From contig NZ_CP159253.1 in assembly GCF_040438645.1 (NCBI RefSeq), positions 4,323,501-4,387,500 on the forward strand: 64,000 nucleotides of DNA. The letters are read 5' to 3'. Positions within the stretch are counted from its first letter, which is position 1, and each line of letters begins with the position of its first letter. Below, one piece after another: positions 16,605 through 25,738 of this stretch. The notes beneath the pieces were generated by a model. That model searched no databases, was not told the DNA's origin, and saw nothing but the letters and a program-made list of their open reading frames with translations. A program made the translations under genes and the position numbers. The stretch is from Mesorhizobium sp. WSM2240. GTDB lineage: Bacteria; Pseudomonadota; Alphaproteobacteria; Rhizobiales; Rhizobiaceae.

Positions 16605-18038
16605 ATGCGATACCAGCGAGACATGCGCGGCTACGGGCAGAACCCGCCGGACCCGAAATGGCCGGGCGGTGCGCATGTCGTCGTCCAGTTCGTCGTCAAC
16701 TATGAGGAGGGCGGCGAGAACTGCATCCTCCACGGCGACGCCGCATCCGAAGCCTTCCTGTCCGAGATCGTCGGCGCCGCCCCTTGGGCCGGCATGCGCC
16801 ACTGGAACATGGAATCGATCTACGAATACGGCGCTCGCGCCGGCTTCTGGCGGCTGCACCGCATGTTCACCGAGGCCGAAGTGCCAGTAACGGTTTACGG
16901 CGTGGCAAGCGCGCTCGCGCGTTCGCCCGACCAGGTAACGGCCATGCAGGAGGCCGGCTGGGAAATCGCCTCGCACGGACTGCGCTGGATCGACTATCGC
17001 GACCACAAGATCGACGACGAGCGCCGCGACCTGGAGGAGGCGATCCGCCTCCATACGGAAGTCACGGGCGAGCGTCCCACCGGTCTCTATCTCGGCCGCA
17101 CCTCAGTCAATTCGGTGCGTCTGGCCGCCGCCGAGGGTGGTTTCAACTACGTATCCGACACATATGACGACGAGCTTCCCTATTGGCTCGACCACGACGG
17201 CCATGGCGGCGCGATATCGCCGCAGCTCATCATCCCTTACACGCTCGATGCCAACGACATGCGCTTTGCCACGCCGCAGGGCTTCAACTCGGGTGACCAG
17301 TTTTTTGCCTACCTCAAGGACAGTTTCGACACGCTCTATGAAGAAGGTAAGGCGGGCCGGCCGCGCATGATGAATATCGGCCTGCACTGCCGGCTCGTCG
17401 GCCGCCCCGGCCGGGCTGCGGCGCTAAAGCGCTTCATCGATTACGTGAAAGCCCACGACCGGGTTTGGCTGGCGCGGCGCATCGACATCGCCCGCCACTG
17501 GCGCGAGCATCATCCTTACCAGGCCCCTGCGCTGCGTCCCTCGCGGATGGGCAGGGAAGATTTCGCCGAAAAATTCGGCGGCGTCTTCGAGCATTCCCCC
17601 TGGGTCGCCGAGCGCGCTTTCGAACTGGAGCTTGGCCCCGCGCATGACAGCGCCGGCGGCCTGCACAACGCGCTCTGCCGCGCCTTCCGGTCAGCAAGCG
17701 AGAGCGAGCGGCTCGGCGTTCTGAAGGCCCACCCCGACTTGGCCGGCAAGTTGGCGGCCGCAAAAAGGCTGACGCCCGAATCGACGAAGGAGCAGGCCTC
17801 CGCCGGCCTCGACGCGCTGACCGACAGCGAGCGCGAGCTGTTCTCGAAGCTCAATTCCGCCTATGTCGCCGCGTTTGGTTTCCCCTTCATCATCGCCGTC
17901 AAGGGAAGGACCAAGGACGAGATCCTGGCGGCTTTCGAAGCGCGCATCCGCAATGATCGCGCCGTTGAATTCGCAACCGCATGCAGGGAGGTGGAGCGCA
18001 TCGCGCTTCTGCGCCTCCGCGATTTGTTGCCCCTCTGA
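16605..18038 (+). CDS. fused allantoinase PuuE and OHCU decarboxylase UraD
   Basis: The 477-residue product fuses two enzymes. Residues 1 to about 300 form a polysaccharide-deacetylase-like, metal-independent allantoinase (PuuE): MRYQRDMRGYGQNPPDPKWPGG, VVQFVVNYEEGGEN, HWNMESIYEYGARAGFWRL and LIIPYTLDANDMRFA. Residues from about 310 are UraD, with the catalytic HPDLAGKLA and the C-terminal FPFIIAVKGRTKDEILA. UraD makes S-allantoin from OHCU and PuuE opens it to allantoate. The frame extends up to GTG 16494, but ATG 16605 has GAGGG five bases upstream, matches the family start, and the upstream codons have much lower GC at third positions than the gene body. The fusion fixes equal amounts of consecutive enzymes. 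Confidence 0.9.
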   Translation: MRYQRDMRGYGQNPPDPKWPGGAHVVVQFVVNYEEGGENCILHGDAASEAFLSEIVGAAPWAGMRHWNMESIYEYGARAGFWRLHRMFTEAEVPVTVYGVASALARSPDQVTAMQEAGWEIASHGLRWIDYRDHKIDDERRDLEEAIRLHTEVTGERPTGLYLGRTSVNSVRLAAAEGGFNYVSDTYDDELPYWLDHDGHGGAISPQLIIPYTLDANDMRFATPQGFNSGDQFFAYLKDSFDTLYEEGKAGRPRMMNIGLHCRLVGRPGRAAALKRFIDYVKAHDRVWLARRIDIARHWREHHPYQAPALRPSRMGREDFAEKFGGVFEHSPWVAERAFELELGPAHDSAGGLHNALCRAFRSASESERLGVLKAHPDLAGKLAAAKRLTPESTKEQASAGLDALTDSERELFSKLNSAYVAAFGFPFIIAVKGRTKDEILAAFEARIRNDRAVEFATACREVERIALLRLRDLLPL

Positions 18039-18048
18039 AGGAAGAAGC

Positions 18049-18897
18049 ATGACCGGCCGCACCTACTACGCGCCCCATGGCGGCCTGCCGCCGCAGACGG
18101 ATCTCCTCACCGGCCGCGCCGTGTTTACCGAGGCCTATGCCGTCATCCCGAAAGGCGTGATGAGCGATATCGTGACCAGTTGCCTGCCCTTCTGGGAGGA
18201 CACCAGGGCGTGGGTGCTGTCGCGTCCCTTGTCCGGCTTCGCCGAGACTTTTTCGCAATACATCATGGAAGTCGGCCCGGGCGGCGGCAGCGACCGGCCG
18301 GAGCCCGACAGCGCCGCGGAAGCAGTACTTTTCGTCGTGGAAGGCGAGATCGCCGTCACTGTCGAAGGCCGGAAGCAGGTAATGAGCCCCGGCGGCTTTG
18401 CCTTCATCCCGCCTGCGAGCCGGTGGACCGTCCGCAACGAAGGCTGGAAGGCCGTGCGTTTCCACTGGATCCGCAAGGCCTACGACTTCGTCGAAGGCAT
18501 CGACATCCCCGAAGCCTTCTTCGCCGACGAGGCGGAAATCGCGCCGACTCCCATGCCGGGCACCGACGGCAAATGGGCGACCACGCGTTTCGTCGACCCG
18601 GCTGACATGCGCCACGACATGCATGTCACCATCGTCACCTTCGAACCAGGCGCGGTGATCCCGTTTGCAGAGACGCATGTGATGGAGCACGGCCTCTATG
18701 TGCTGGAGGGCAAGGCGGTCTACCGCCTCAACCAGGACTGGGTCGAGGTGGAGGCCGGCGACTATATGTGGCTGCGCGCCTTCTGCCCGCAGGCCTGCTA
18801 CGCTGGCGGCCCCGGCAAATTCCGCTATCTCCTCTACAAGGACGTCAACCGGCACATGAAGCTCGGCGCATCTTCCGCCGCGAAACGCTTCGGATAG
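18049..18897 (+). CDS. allE: (S)-ureidoglycine aminohydrolase
   Basis: The 282-residue product is a bicupin. The first cupin includes SQYIMEVGPGGGSDRPEPDSAAEAVLFVVEGEIAVTVEG and the second VTIVTFEPGAVIPFAETHVMEHGLYVLEGKAVYRLN, where E, H and Q residues would bind Mn. The N-terminus MTGRTYYAPHGGLPPQTDLLTGRAV is characteristic of ureidoglycine aminohydrolase (AllE/UGHY/YlbA). It releases ammonia from S-ureidoglycine, giving S-ureidoglycolate for AllA next door. The ATG at 18049 follows GAAGGAAGAAGC, 10 bp after the puuE-uraD stop; the longer open frame from 17863 overlaps that gene and is rejected. Confidence 0.93.
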   Translation: MTGRTYYAPHGGLPPQTDLLTGRAVFTEAYAVIPKGVMSDIVTSCLPFWEDTRAWVLSRPLSGFAETFSQYIMEVGPGGGSDRPEPDSAAEAVLFVVEGEIAVTVEGRKQVMSPGGFAFIPPASRWTVRNEGWKAVRFHWIRKAYDFVEGIDIPEAFFADEAEIAPTPMPGTDGKWATTRFVDPADMRHDMHVTIVTFEPGAVIPFAETHVMEHGLYVLEGKAVYRLNQDWVEVEAGDYMWLRAFCPQACYAGGPGKFRYLLYKDVNRHMKLGASSAAKRFG

Positions 18898-18907
18898 GGG
18901 CATTCCC

Positions 18908-19411
18908 GTGAAGAAAATCCTTGCAGAACCGCTGACCCGAGAGGCTTTCGCCGAGTTCGGCGACGTTCTCGATATGGAAGGCGAAAACCACTACCCGATC
19001 AATGGCGGCAGGGCCGAACGCTATCACGACCTCGCCAGGGTGGAGGCGGAAGGGCCGAACGCGCGCGTGCTGATCTCGATCGTCAAGAGCACGCATTATG
19101 CCTTTCCGCTGCGGCTCACCATGGTCGAGCGTCACCCCTTCGGCAGCCAGGCGTTCATGCCGCTCGCTCCCAGGCCGTTCGTCGTCGTGGTCTGCCATGA
19201 CGGCGAAAACGGGCCAGGCACGCCGCACGCCTTCGTCACCGAGCCGGGACAGGGCGTCAATTATCACAGCAACACCTGGCACGGCGTGCTCACGCCGATC
19301 AACGAGCCGCAGGAGTTCCTGGTCGTCGACCGCGGCGGCGACGGCTCTAACCTGGAAGAATTCTTTTTCGACGAGCCTTGGGAAGTTCACTTGCCCGGAA
19401 TGACGCTTTGA
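18908..19411 (+). CDS. allA: ureidoglycolate lyase
   Basis: The 167-residue product matches AllA: KKILAEPLTREAFAEFGDVLD at the N-terminus, INGGRAERYHDLARV, MVERHPFGSQAFMPLAPRPFVVVVC, and NYHSNTWHGVLTPI, with the conserved His residues of the active site. It splits S-ureidoglycolate into glyoxylate and urea, the last step of the pathway here. The start is GTG at 18908, 10 bp after allE. It overlaps the following deaminase gene by 4 bp. Urease genes are not in the window. Confidence 0.95.
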   Translation: MKKILAEPLTREAFAEFGDVLDMEGENHYPINGGRAERYHDLARVEAEGPNARVLISIVKSTHYAFPLRLTMVERHPFGSQAFMPLAPRPFVVVVCHDGENGPGTPHAFVTEPGQGVNYHSNTWHGVLTPINEPQEFLVVDRGGDGSNLEEFFFDEPWEVHLPGMTL

Positions 19412-20001
19412 GCGACGTGACCCTCATCGATCGGCTGCTCGACGTAATCGAGCACGAGATCGTGCCGAAGACGGCGCAAGGCGTGGCGCACGGCAACAAG
19501 CTGTTCGGCGCGGCGATCCTTAGAAAGGACGACCGCTCGCTGGTGCTCGCCGAGACCAACAACGAGATCGAGAACCCGCTCTGGCACGGCGAAATCCACG
19601 CGCTGAAACGCTTCTACGAGATGCCTCGTGAAGAACGGCCGGACACGAAGGACTGCATTTTTCTCGCCACCCACGAGCCCTGCTCGCTCTGCCTGTCGGC
19701 GATCACATGGACCGGCTACGACAATTTCTACTACCTGTTCAGTCATGAGGATTCGCGCGACTCGTTTGCCATCCCGCACGATTTGAAGATCCTGAAAGAG
19801 GTCTTCACCCTCGATCCCGGCGGCTACAACGCCGAGAACGCCTATTGGAAAAGTTATTCCATCCGTAAGTTGGTGCGCACGCTGCCCGAAGCTGACCGGG
19901 CCAGGCTGGAAGCGCGTGTCGCAAAAATCTATGCGCGCTACGACGCTCTTTCGGCCGAATACCAGAACAGCAAGGTCGACAACGACATCCCGCTGAATTG
20001 A
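19408..20001 (+). CDS. cytidine-deaminase-fold nucleoside/base deaminase
   Basis: The 197-residue product has the zinc-deaminase fold. The zinc motifs are LWHGEIHAL (HxE form with Gly instead of the common Ala) near residue 56 and HEPCSLCLSAITW (PCxxC) near 86. After it comes FSHEDSRDSFAIPHDLKILKEVF, a segment conserved in a subfamily of deaminases found near purine genes. The start chosen is TTG 19408, overlapping the allA stop in TTGA; GTG 19417 is an alternative. The place at the end of the purine operon suggests a purine base or nucleoside substrate, for example guanine or adenine derivatives, but guaD is already present and the substrate is not clear. Confidence 0.8.
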   Translation: MSDVTLIDRLLDVIEHEIVPKTAQGVAHGNKLFGAAILRKDDRSLVLAETNNEIENPLWHGEIHALKRFYEMPREERPDTKDCIFLATHEPCSLCLSAITWTGYDNFYYLFSHEDSRDSFAIPHDLKILKEVFTLDPGGYNAENAYWKSYSIRKLVRTLPEADRARLEARVAKIYARYDALSAEYQNSKVDNDIPLN

Positions 20002-20171
20002 GGACATCGACGTTAATTGCGGTCTTCCGCGCCTGTCGCGACGGCACCAGCACCGCCTATGCCTATTGACTGCTATTGTTCCTCCGGACGCAAATGCGAT
20101 GGGACAGGACGCTGATCCGCATTGAACTTTCCTCCGCCTCCATGCCTGATGCCGCCGGCAGGAGCACACAC

Positions 20172-22178
20172 ATGAAGACCATCACTACCTTTCCCCGCAA
20201 AATCGTCGAATTTCCCGACATGGGCATCGTCATGCCGGACGGCTGCCGGCTATCGGCGCGGGTGTGGATGCCGGAGGACGCCGCCGAAAACCCGGTTCCG
20301 GCAATTCTCGAGCATCTGCCTTACCGCAAGCGCGACGGCACCACGGCGCGGGATAATCTGACGCACGCCTATTTCGCCGGCCACGGCTATGCCTGCATCC
20401 GCGTTGACATGCGCGGCAATGGCGACTCCGAAGGCCTGATGGAGGACGAATACACTGAGCAGGAATTGCAGGATGCCTGCGACGTGATCGCCTGGGCGGC
20501 TTCGCAACCCTGGTGTTCCGGCAAGGCTGGCATGATGGGCATCTCCTGGGGTGGATTCAACGCGCTTCAGGTCGCCGCCAAAGAGCCGCCGGCGCTGAAA
20601 GCGATCATCACGCTGTGCTCGACCGACGACCGCTATGCCGACGACATCCACTACAAGGGAGGCCTGCTGCTCAACGAGAACCAGGGCTGGGGCGCGACCA
20701 TGCTCGCCTATTCGTCGCGGCCGCCGGACCCGGCGCTGGTCGGCGACAAATGGCGGGAAATGTGGCTCGACCGGCTGGACAACGAGCCGTTCCTGCCGGC
20801 AGTCTGGCTGAGGCACCAGAACCGCGACGCCTACTGGAAGCGCGGCTCCGTCTGCGAGAATTTCTCCGCGATCAAGGCAGCAACGCTCGCAATCGGCGGA
20901 TGGGGCGACGCCTACAAGAATGCGGTCGCGCGTCTCGTTCAGGGCATCGAAGCCCCAGCCAAGGGCATAATCGGACCGTGGATTCACAAATATCCTCACT
21001 TCGCGGTGCCAAATCCGGCCATCGGCTTTCTCCAGGAGGCGTTGCGATGGTGGGACCGCTGGCTGAAGGGCGTCGCGACCGGTGTAGAGAGCGACCCGGC
21101 GTTGCGGCTCTATCTGATGGATTCGGCGCCGCCGCGAGACTGGTATGAGGAGCGCCCGGGCCGCTGGATCGCCGAGCAAAACTGGCCTTCGCCCAACATC
21201 ACTGCGCGCCGGATGCATCTCGGTGCAGACGGCGTACTCTCCGAAAGTACCGGTGCGCTGCCGGCTACCCCAGTATCCACACCGCAGGATTGCGGCATGG
21301 CCGGCGGCGAATACTGCGCCATCTGGCTCGGGCCTGAACTGCCGGGCGACCAGCGCGTCGACGACGAGAAGTCCATCTGTTTCGACACCGCTCCGCTCGC
21401 CGAGCATACCGACATCGTCGGCGCGCCGGTGCTTCGCCTTAGACTGTCCGCCGACCGCCCGCGCGCTATGGTGGCGATCAGGCTTTGCGACGTGCAGCCC
21501 GACGGCGCCTCGACGCGCATCACTTACGGCGTCCTCAATCTCTGCCATCGCAACGGCCACGAATTTCCGAAGGACATCGTTCCCGGTGACGCGATGGACA
21601 TCGCACTCAGGCTGGACGACATCGCCTATTCGATCAAACCGGGCCACCGTCTGCGGGTGGCTGTCTCGTCGACCTACTGGCCACTGGTGTGGCCGTCGCC
21701 GGAAAAGGTCACGCTGACCGTGCATGAAGGTGTGCTGGAACTGCCGGTCCGACCGTCGGGCGCCGGCAACGAGGTCTCGTTCGAGGAGCCCGAGGCGGCC
21801 GCTCCCTGGCAGACCGAAACGTTGCGGCAAAGCTCCAACAGCCGCATCGTTGAACGTGATCCCGCCACCGGAAAGGTCTCGTTGAATATCGTCGATGATT
21901 TTGGTGAGAAGCGCGACAACGACCATGGCCTGGTCACCGGCGGGATCGCCCGTGAAACCTGGACCATCGATCCTGACGATCCGCTTTCCGCCCATGGCCA
22001 AACGCATTGGACGGAGAGCTTGTCGCGAAATGAATGGTCGGTCAGGACCGAAACATTCACCTCCATGCGCTCCGACGCGGAGAATTTCCATCTTACCGGG
22101 CGAATCGAAGCCTATGAGGGGGCAAAACTGGTGTTCGAGCGCGATTTCGAGGAGAAAATCCGCCGCGGCCACATCTGA
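20172..22178 (+). CDS. CocE/NonD family alpha/beta hydrolase
   Basis: The 668-residue product is an X-Pro dipeptidyl-peptidase-like (S15) hydrolase of the CocE/NonD family. The alpha/beta hydrolase domain (to about residue 300) shows LPYRKRDGTTARD, RVDMRGNGDSEG with the oxyanion region, and the nucleophile in MMGISWGGFNAL. The C-terminal beta-jelly-roll starts near residue 330 and includes TDIVGAPVLRLRLSADRP and GHRLRVAVSSTYWPLVWPSPE. Members cleave acyl esters or amide bonds; substrate is unknown. ATG 20172 has AGGAG upstream, so the longer frame from 20076 is rejected. It precedes a peptide-type ABC transporter by 152 bp, suggesting that the transporter imports its substrate. Confidence 0.87.
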   Translation: MKTITTFPRKIVEFPDMGIVMPDGCRLSARVWMPEDAAENPVPAILEHLPYRKRDGTTARDNLTHAYFAGHGYACIRVDMRGNGDSEGLMEDEYTEQELQDACDVIAWAASQPWCSGKAGMMGISWGGFNALQVAAKEPPALKAIITLCSTDDRYADDIHYKGGLLLNENQGWGATMLAYSSRPPDPALVGDKWREMWLDRLDNEPFLPAVWLRHQNRDAYWKRGSVCENFSAIKAATLAIGGWGDAYKNAVARLVQGIEAPAKGIIGPWIHKYPHFAVPNPAIGFLQEALRWWDRWLKGVATGVESDPALRLYLMDSAPPRDWYEERPGRWIAEQNWPSPNITARRMHLGADGVLSESTGALPATPVSTPQDCGMAGGEYCAIWLGPELPGDQRVDDEKSICFDTAPLAEHTDIVGAPVLRLRLSADRPRAMVAIRLCDVQPDGASTRITYGVLNLCHRNGHEFPKDIVPGDAMDIALRLDDIAYSIKPGHRLRVAVSSTYWPLVWPSPEKVTLTVHEGVLELPVRPSGAGNEVSFEEPEAAAPWQTETLRQSSNSRIVERDPATGKVSLNIVDDFGEKRDNDHGLVTGGIARETWTIDPDDPLSAHGQTHWTESLSRNEWSVRTETFTSMRSDAENFHLTGRIEAYEGAKLVFERDFEEKIRRGHI

Positions 22179-22330
22179 GCGCCCAACATGGTTGATCCAG
22201 AAACGACATGCCATTTACGCCACGTCATGTCGCATTTTGCCTTGCGCCAGCAGCGGTGTTGCGGCCAATATTCAACACACAAAATATACAAAAATGATGT
22301 CGGCAAAACCGCCTGAGTGAGGAACCTCAA

Positions 22331-23920
22331 ATGTCTAACGAACTCGATTTCCTGAGCCGTCACGTTGTCGCCGGTCGGCTGAGCCGGCGCGATTTCCTCG
22401 GTCGCGCCGCAGCCCTCGGCGTCACCGCGACCTTCGCCAATTCGCTGCTCGCCGGCGCGGCGCGCGCGCAAAGCCCTGTCAGGGGCGGCACATTGAAGGC
22501 CGGTCTGGTTGGCGGTGAGTCCACCAACAGTCTCGACCCGGCGAGTTTCCTCACTCAAGTGCCGTTCCTGTTCGGCAAGTGTTGGGGCGAATACCTGCTC
22601 GGCACCAATCCCGATGGCACCCTCAGGCACTGCATCGCCGAAGAATACGGCGCGTCCGACGACGCCAAGGTCTGGACCTTCAAGATCCGCCAGGGGATGG
22701 AGTTTCACAACGCCAAGACCGTCACCGCGGAAGACGTCGTGGCGACGCTGGAGCGCCACTCCAACGAGGACTCCAAGTCCGGCGCGCTCGGCATCATGCG
22801 CGGCATCGAATCCATGAAGGCAAGCGGCAACGAGGTGATCGTGACGCTCAAGGAGCCGAACGCCGACCTGCCCTATTTGATGACCGATTATCACCTGATC
22901 ATCCAGCCGAACGGGGGCAAGGACAATCCGGCCGAAGGCGTCAGCGCCGGCCCCTACAAGGTGGTCGTCGACGAGCCGGGCGTGCGCCATGGCGGCGAGC
23001 GTTTCGCCAATTACTGGGACGCAGACACAATGGGCTTCGCCGACCAGGTGGAAGTCATCGTCGTCAACGACTCAACGGCCCGCACCTCCGCGCTGCAGGG
23101 CGGCCAGGTCCACATGATCAACCGCGTCGAGCCCAAGATCGTCGAACTGGTCAAGCGCATTGCGGGTGTCAAGATCGAAAACACCAAAGGACCGGCGCAC
23201 TATGTCTTCGTCGCCCATTGCAACACCGCGCCGTTCGACAACAACGACCTGCGCATGGCTTTGAAGCTGGCGATGGACCGGCAGGAGATGCTCGACAAGA
23301 TCCTGCTCGGCTACGGCTCCGTCGGTAACGATTTCCCGATCAATTCCGCCTATCCGCTCTTCCCAGAGGGCATTGAACAGCGCACTTTTGATCCCGACAA
23401 GGCCAAGTTCCACTACCAGAAGTCGGGCCATGACGGGCCGATCCTGCTTCGCACTTCGGATGCCGCCTTCCCCGGCGCGGTTGATGCCGCCCAGCTTTAC
23501 CAGCAGAGCTGCGCCAAGGCCGGCATCCAGATCGAGATCAAGCGCGAACCGGCCGACGGCTACTGGACCGAAGTCTGGAACAAGCAGCCGTTCTGCACCT
23601 CCTATTGGGGCGGGCGTCCGACGCAGGATTCCATGTATTCAACCGCCTATACAAGCGACGCGGACTGGAACGACACGCGCTTCTTCAACGAGAAGTTCGA
23701 CAAGATGGTCATCGCCGCGCGAGCAGAACTCGACGAAACCAAGCGCAAGCAGATGTATCGCGACATGGCGCTCATCGTGCGGGACGAGGGCGGCCTGATC
23801 CTGCCGATGTTCAACGACCTGATCGATGCGGTCAGCGACAAGGTCGGCGGCTTCGTGACCGGCAAGACCCACGAGCTATCGGACGGCTACGCCCTGGCCA
23901 AATGCTGGCTGAACGCCTGA
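22331..23920 (+). CDS. ABC transporter substrate-binding protein, family 5 (dipeptide/nickel type), Tat-exported
   Basis: The 529-residue product has a twin-arginine signal, LSRRDFLGRAAALGVTATFA, ending at AARAQS near residue 47. The mature protein is a family 5 solute-binding protein (SBP_bac_5): GGESTNSLDP, FKIRQGMEFHNAKTVTAEDVVATLERH, and the C-terminal LPMFNDLIDAVSDKVGGF. Family 5 proteins bind peptides, opines, nickel complexes and other small polar compounds. RBS GAGGAACC precedes the ATG. It leads a four-gene operon with two permeases and a fused ATPase. Tat export is common for this family in rhizobia. Confidence 0.92.
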   Translation: MSNELDFLSRHVVAGRLSRRDFLGRAAALGVTATFANSLLAGAARAQSPVRGGTLKAGLVGGESTNSLDPASFLTQVPFLFGKCWGEYLLGTNPDGTLRHCIAEEYGASDDAKVWTFKIRQGMEFHNAKTVTAEDVVATLERHSNEDSKSGALGIMRGIESMKASGNEVIVTLKEPNADLPYLMTDYHLIIQPNGGKDNPAEGVSAGPYKVVVDEPGVRHGGERFANYWDADTMGFADQVEVIVVNDSTARTSALQGGQVHMINRVEPKIVELVKRIAGVKIENTKGPAHYVFVAHCNTAPFDNNDLRMALKLAMDRQEMLDKILLGYGSVGNDFPINSAYPLFPEGIEQRTFDPDKAKFHYQKSGHDGPILLRTSDAAFPGAVDAAQLYQQSCAKAGIQIEIKREPADGYWTEVWNKQPFCTSYWGGRPTQDSMYSTAYTSDADWNDTRFFNEKFDKMVIAARAELDETKRKQMYRDMALIVRDEGGLILPMFNDLIDAVSDKVGGFVTGKTHELSDGYALAKCWLNA

Positions 23921-23936
23921 ACGGGGCGTCGCCGTC

Positions 23937-24896
23937 ATGGGCGGACCCATCCTGAAACTCGTCGCCCAGCGCATCGCGCTGGGCGTCGTTCTGCTTTTCG
24001 CGGTGTCGGCGCTGATCTTCGCCGGCACCCAGATCCTGCCCGGCGACGTCGCCCAGACCATTCTGGGCCAGAACGCGACGCCCGAAGCGGTCGCCAATTT
24101 GCGCGAGGAACTCGGCCTCAACGACCCTGCCATAATCCGCTACTTCCGCTGGCTCGGCGGCGTTCTGACCGGTGATCTCGGAACCGCGCTCTCCAACGGC
24201 CAGGACATCGCCACCTCGCTCGGCGGTCGGCTCTGGAACACGCTCTTCCTCGCTTTTTGGGCCGCAGCCGTCTCTGTCCCGCTCGCCGTCATCCTGGGCC
24301 TGCTTGCGGTGCGCTACCGCAACGGCGCGGTCGACAAGACGATATCGGGCCTCGCGCTCGCCTCCACCTCGCTGCCGGAGTTCTTCATCGGCTACATCCT
24401 GGTCTTCATATTCGCGGTGAAGCTGCAATGGTTTCCGGGCATCTCGACCGTTTATGAGGGCATGCCCTTCGCCGATCGCATGAAAGCAGTGGCGCTGCCC
24501 GCAACGGCGCTGACGCTGGTCGTGCTCGCCCATATGATGCGGATGACGCGCGCCGCGATCCTCAATGTCATGCAATCGGCCTATATCGAGACGGCCGAGC
24601 TCAAGGGGCTCGCGCCTTTCGACATTATCCGCAAGCACGCCTTCCCCAATGCCATTGCGCCGATCATCAATGTGGTCATGCTGAACCTCGCCTTCCTCAT
24701 CGTCGGCGTCGTCGTGATCGAGGTCATCTTCGTCTATCCCGGCATGGGGCAATATCTGGTCGACCACGTCTCCAAGCGCGACGTGCCGGTGGTGCAGGCG
24801 GTTGGGCTGATCTTCGCCGCGGTCTATATCGGCATGAACATCGTCGCCGACATCGCCGCAATCATCGCCAATCCGCGCCTGAGGCATCCGAAATGA
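23937..24896 (+). CDS. ABC transporter permease, DppB-like
   Basis: The 319-residue product is an inner-membrane permease of the DppB/OppB family. It starts with LKLVAQRIALGVVLLFAVSALIFAGTQILPGD, which is the first helix and the usual LPGD turn, and contains LNDPAIIRYFRWLGGVLTGDLGTAL. The EAA loop that docks the ATPase is at AAILNVMQSAYIETAELKGLAPFDIIRKHAFPNAI. It has about six helices. It overlaps the next permease gene by 4 bp. Confidence 0.93.
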   Translation: MGGPILKLVAQRIALGVVLLFAVSALIFAGTQILPGDVAQTILGQNATPEAVANLREELGLNDPAIIRYFRWLGGVLTGDLGTALSNGQDIATSLGGRLWNTLFLAFWAAAVSVPLAVILGLLAVRYRNGAVDKTISGLALASTSLPEFFIGYILVFIFAVKLQWFPGISTVYEGMPFADRMKAVALPATALTLVVLAHMMRMTRAAILNVMQSAYIETAELKGLAPFDIIRKHAFPNAIAPIINVVMLNLAFLIVGVVVIEVIFVYPGMGQYLVDHVSKRDVPVVQAVGLIFAAVYIGMNIVADIAAIIANPRLRHPK

Positions 24897-25738
24897 CCGC
24901 CGCCGCGCTTCAATCCATCCGCCGCATCCCGATCGGCGCGCTGATCGGCCTGATCCTGACCGCGACATTCCTGTTCATCGCCATCTTCGCGCAATGGATC
25001 GCACCCTACGGCCTCGGCGAGATCGTCGGCGGCGTCTGGGAGCCGATGTCGGAAAAATTCTGGCTCGGAACCGACAATCTCGGCCGCGATCTCCTGTCGC
25101 GCATGATCTATGGCGGCCAGACCACGATCCTGATCGCCGCGCTGGCAACGGCTTTGTCCTTCTCCCTCGGCTCCGTGCTCGGCTTCACGGCGGCCGTCGT
25201 CGGCGGCTGGTTCGACACCCTGATGTCGCGCTTCGTCGACCTCCTGATGTCGATCCCGACGCTGATCTTCGGTCTGGTCGTGCTCTCGGTGCTCCCCACC
25301 ACCCTGGTCACGCTGATCCTTGTCATGGGCATCCTCGATTCCACCCGCGTCTATCGCCTCTCGCGCGCGGTCGCCGTTGACATCAACGTCATGGACTTCG
25401 TCGAGGCGGCCAAACTGCGCGGCGAGGGAACGCGCTGGATCATCTTCCGCGAGATCCTGCCCAACGCGCTTTCGCCGCTGGTAGCCGAACTCGGGCTGCG
25501 CTTCATCTTTGCCGTGCTCTTTCTCTCCGCCCTTTCCTTCCTCGGCCTCGGCGTTCAGCCGCCCGCCGCGGACTGGGGCGGCATGGTCAAGGAAAACAAG
25601 GAAGGCATCGTCTTCGGCATTCCGGCGGCGCTCATCCCGGCCGCGGCGATTGCCGCACTCGCTATCTCGGTCAATCTCGTCGCCGACTGGATCCTGAACC
25701 GAACCTCGGACCTGAAGGGAGGGCGCGGCAATGGCTGA
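24893..25738 (+). CDS. ABC transporter permease, DppC-like
   Basis: The 281-residue product is the second permease of the transporter, DppC/OppC type. It begins with a membrane helix (IGALIGLILTATFLFIAIFAQWIAPYG) and has FWLGTDNLGRDLLSRMIYGGQTTI, the segment usual for DppC proteins. The EAA loop is DFVEAAKLRGEGTRWIIFREILPNALSPLV. The last 8 bp overlap the ATPase gene, showing tight coupling. Confidence 0.93.
   Translation: MTAAALQSIRRIPIGALIGLILTATFLFIAIFAQWIAPYGLGEIVGGVWEPMSEKFWLGTDNLGRDLLSRMIYGGQTTILIAALATALSFSLGSVLGFTAAVVGGWFDTLMSRFVDLLMSIPTLIFGLVVLSVLPTTLVTLILVMGILDSTRVYRLSRAVAVDINVMDFVEAAKLRGEGTRWIIFREILPNALSPLVAELGLRFIFAVLFLSALSFLGLGVQPPAADWGGMVKENKEGIVFGIPAALIPAAAIAALAISVNLVADWILNRTSDLKGGRGNG

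Noticed and set aside
20250..22214. Minus-strand open frame of 654 codons opposite the CocE hydrolase
   Set aside because: Shadow of the GxSxGG hydrolase gene; the sense frame has all motifs and a ribosome-binding site.
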